From an uncultured Gemmatimonadales bacterium (GTDB taxonomy: Bacteria > Gemmatimonadota > Gemmatimonadetes > Palauibacterales > Palauibacteraceae): a stretch of DNA of 47,375 nt. The notes below the pieces were generated by a model. The model was not told where the DNA came from. It ran no database searches and saw only the letters and a list, made by a program, of their open reading frames with translations. Position 1 is the stretch's first letter, and each line of letters starts with the position of its first letter. The stretch covers positions 1-47,375 of the forward strand of contig CAMYMV010000027.1 of the NCBI GenBank assembly GCA_947259585.1. The letters run 5' to 3'. The position numbers and the translations under genes were made by a program. Shown here one piece after another: positions 45,724 to 47,375 of this stretch.

Positions 45724-47375
45724 TAACCCGGCGGCACCGATTCCTGCAGCCTTGCCGCCGCTTCCTCCGTCTCGCGGAAGACGCGGAGCAGGTTGCCCCC
45801 GAGGATCTTCCGAAGCTCCGCCTCCGTGTAGCCCCGCTCCAGAAGCACGGCCGTGAGCGCGGGATAGTCGGAGACGTCCTCGAGGCCGCGCGGCGCCACG
45901 GCGATCCCGTCGAAGTCCGAACCCAGCCCGACGTGGTCGATTCCCGCGACCCGGATGATGTGCTCGATGTGGTCCGCCACGAGCTCGACGTCTCCGGGTT
46001 CGATGTTCTCGAACATCCAGGCGGTGAACGCCTCCCGAAAGGCGGCGTCATCCGGGTGCTCCTCGCGTAGCCGCTCCTGCACCTGGAAGATCTCCTGGAT
46101 CTTCCGGGCGGATTCGGGGACGATGAAGCCGGAGAAGAAGTTCACCATCACGACCCCGCCGTTTGGGGCGACCAGGCGGAGGATGTCATCGGGCACGTTC
46201 CGCGGGTGGTCCGCGATGGCCCGTGCTGAGGAGTGGGAGTAGATGACCGGCGCCCTCGCCGTCTCGAGCGCGTCACGCATCGCCTCGTCCGTCACGTGCG
46301 AGAGGTCGACCAGCATCCCGAGGCGGTTCATCTCACCCACCACTTCCCGGCCGAAGCTGGTGAGGCCTCCGTGCACCGCCGTGTCACCCGCGGCGTCCGC
46401 CCAGGCCAACGTCTTCGAGTGCGTGAGCGTCATGTAGCGGGCGCCCGCCCGATACAACTCCCGCAGCACCGGCAGCGAGTTGGAGATCGCGTGCCCGCCC
46501 TCGATCCCGATCAAGGAGGCGATCTTGCCCTCGCCGACGATGCGCTCAATATCCGTCGTCGAGTACGCCATCTCCAGGTCGGCGGGGTAGGCGGCGGCGA
46601 GGCGCTTGATGAGGTCGATCTGCTCGAGGGCGATCGGGGTGGCGCCGTCCCCGATGTACTCCGACTCGACGTAGGCTGCCCAGAATTGGACGTCCACGCC
46701 GCCCTCCCGGAGCCGCGGGATGTCGGTGTGTCCATCGGGGCGCCCGGTCCCGACGCCCATGCGTTCCACGTCCAGAGCCGCCTGCTGACGGATCCTCCAG
46801 GGAAGGTCGTTGTGCCCGTCCACGACGATCGCGTCGCGGTGGATCCGTCGAGCCTCATCGGAGGTCGTGTCGCGGGGATTGGTCGGATCGGTCGTCGCGG
46901 CGACCCAGGATGTGGTCAAGCCGCCGGCGCTCAAGCCGCCGGCGGTGAGGCCGGCGACCGAGGCCAGATCCACCCGACGGGACTGCGCGTCGCCGGCATC
47001 GCCGTGATGGATCAACAGGCCCAGCCAGCCGGCATACGCGACGACGACGGCCGCCAGAACCGAGACGGCGATCACGAACCGCCGAAGCCTCCGGTCGCTC
47101 GCCTGAAGAAGCGAGAAGCCGGCGAATGTGGCGGAGATGACGAGTAGCACGGTCGCCCAGATGGACCAGAGGCGGTGAGTCATGATCGGTGATTCTCCGA
47201 CGAAGGTGCGTGCCTCCTCGACATCGGCCGCCGCCAAACCCGTCACGAAGGCCGGAATCGCGAAGACGCCGGCCAGGAGCAGCGAGACGACGGCGTATCG
47301 CTCCAGCGCTTCCCGGTCGGTGATCCACCCGACGAGGCCGGCACCGACGCCGGCAAGGGCGAACACGACCGAGAA
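45684..47375 (-). CDS. DUF2231-like membrane domain fused to M19 membrane dipeptidase, partial (5' end outside window)
   Basis: The frame runs to the right edge without a stop. The first available start is GTG 47366, but the gene probably begins beyond the window. The N-terminal 120 residues hold about four helices (YAVVSLLLAGVFAIPAFVTGL, RLWSIWATVLLVISATFAGFSLL, FVIAVSVLAAVVVAYAGWLGLLIHHG), resembling DUF2231. After an Ala/Gly/Thr linker comes a complete M19 (renal-dipeptidase-like) zinc domain: VVDGHNDLPWRIR (HxD), SLIGIEGGHAI (bridging Glu), YMTLTHSKTLAWADAA, LGMLVDLSHV, PVIYSHSSARAI and VGLGSDFDGIAVAPRG. The enzyme would cleave dipeptides, membrane-tethered and facing the periplasm if the topology holds. 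It is convergent with a decayed TPR gene; the intact TPR gene lies 5.2 kb to the left. Confidence 0.88.
   Translation of the reverse strand, partial: FSVVFALAGVGAGLVGWITDREALERYAVVSLLLAGVFAIPAFVTGLAAADVEEARTFVGESPIMTHRLWSIWATVLLVISATFAGFSLLQASDRRLRRFVIAVSVLAAVVVAYAGWLGLLIHHGDAGDAQSRRVDLASVAGLTAGGLSAGGLTTSWVAATTDPTNPRDTTSDEARRIHRDAIVVDGHNDLPWRIRQQAALDVERMGVGTGRPDGHTDIPRLREGGVDVQFWAAYVESEYIGDGATPIALEQIDLIKRLAAAYPADLEMAYSTTDIERIVGEGKIASLIGIEGGHAISNSLPVLRELYRAGARYMTLTHSKTLAWADAAGDTAVHGGLTSFGREVVGEMNRLGMLVDLSHVTDEAMRDALETARAPVIYSHSSARAIADHPRNVPDDILRLVAPNGGVVMVNFFSGFIVPESARKIQEIFQVQERLREEHPDDAAFREAFTAWMFENIEPGDVELVADHIEHIIRVAGIDHVGLGSDFDGIAVAPRGLEDVSDYPALTAVLLERGYTEAELRKILGGNLLRVFRETEEAAARLQESVPPGYSRLPFTGLAPAP

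Overview
The window is about 47 kb of dense, G+C-rich (about two thirds by eye) bacterial DNA with short gaps, many ATGA/GTGA overlaps and frequent GTG starts. It has no rRNA, tRNA, CRISPR array, transposase or phage gene that I can recognise. Hopanoid genes, outer-membrane and lipoprotein signals, Tat-exported TldD-like proteins and large membrane-anchored TPR proteins point to a Gram-negative, probably aerobic bacterium. The style resembles Gemmatimonadota, but I cannot fix the phylum from sequence alone.

Region 1 (1-1708, minus): a partial YVTN-type beta-propeller protein and an outer-membrane barrel protein. Region 2 (2115-16295, plus) is the centrepiece: shc, hpnH, hpnG, a polyprenyl diphosphate synthase, fni (idi2), hmgR, mevalonate kinase, a mevalonate-(di)phosphate decarboxylase, isopentenyl phosphate kinase, hpnN and a eukaryotic-type squalene synthase. 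Together they cover HMG-CoA to C30 hopene, adenosylhopane and hopanoid export in one strand-coherent block. An isopentenyl phosphate kinase is present and no phosphomevalonate kinase is seen, so the route is probably the alternative mevalonate pathway (mevalonate-5-P to isopentenyl-P to IPP).

Region 3 (16340-27502): a secreted protein of unknown role, a fused alpha-beta E1 of a branched-chain-type 2-oxoacid dehydrogenase, a DUF4031 protein, an exported TldE/TldD-like pair, a membrane-TPR-isoaspartyl peptidase fusion, an EamA permease, a His/Met-rich lipoprotein resembling copper monooxygenases, and a 7Fe ferredoxin. Region 4 (27779-36424): lipA, pdhA, pdhB, pdhC, lpd, lipB, then the two-subunit iron-sulfur L-serine dehydratase. 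This gives serine to pyruvate to acetyl-CoA with its own lipoylation enzymes. Region 5 (36528-40428): a 49-residue membrane protein, a secreted M24 peptidase and a large membrane TPR protein.

Region 6 (about 40431-45682) looks like an inserted or rearranged island. It carries a divergent module: FeS-type photolyase, CIA30 protein and two small unknown proteins on minus; an FAD oxidoreductase and a Cu/Zn superoxide dismutase lipoprotein on plus. It is bounded by matching remnants. The intact TPR gene on the left abuts a decayed dipeptidase 3' end, and the intact dipeptidase on the right abuts a decayed TPR 3' end, with the junction conserved almost to the base. Region 7 (45684-47375, minus): a DUF2231-M19 dipeptidase fusion, open at the window edge.

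Regulatory structure includes paired TTTAG-N6-CTAAA dyads upstream of shc, a 34-nt near-perfect palindrome in front of lipB, a 14-nt tandem repeat that carries the start codon of the isopentenyl phosphate kinase gene, and a clear rho-independent terminator at 25802-25851.
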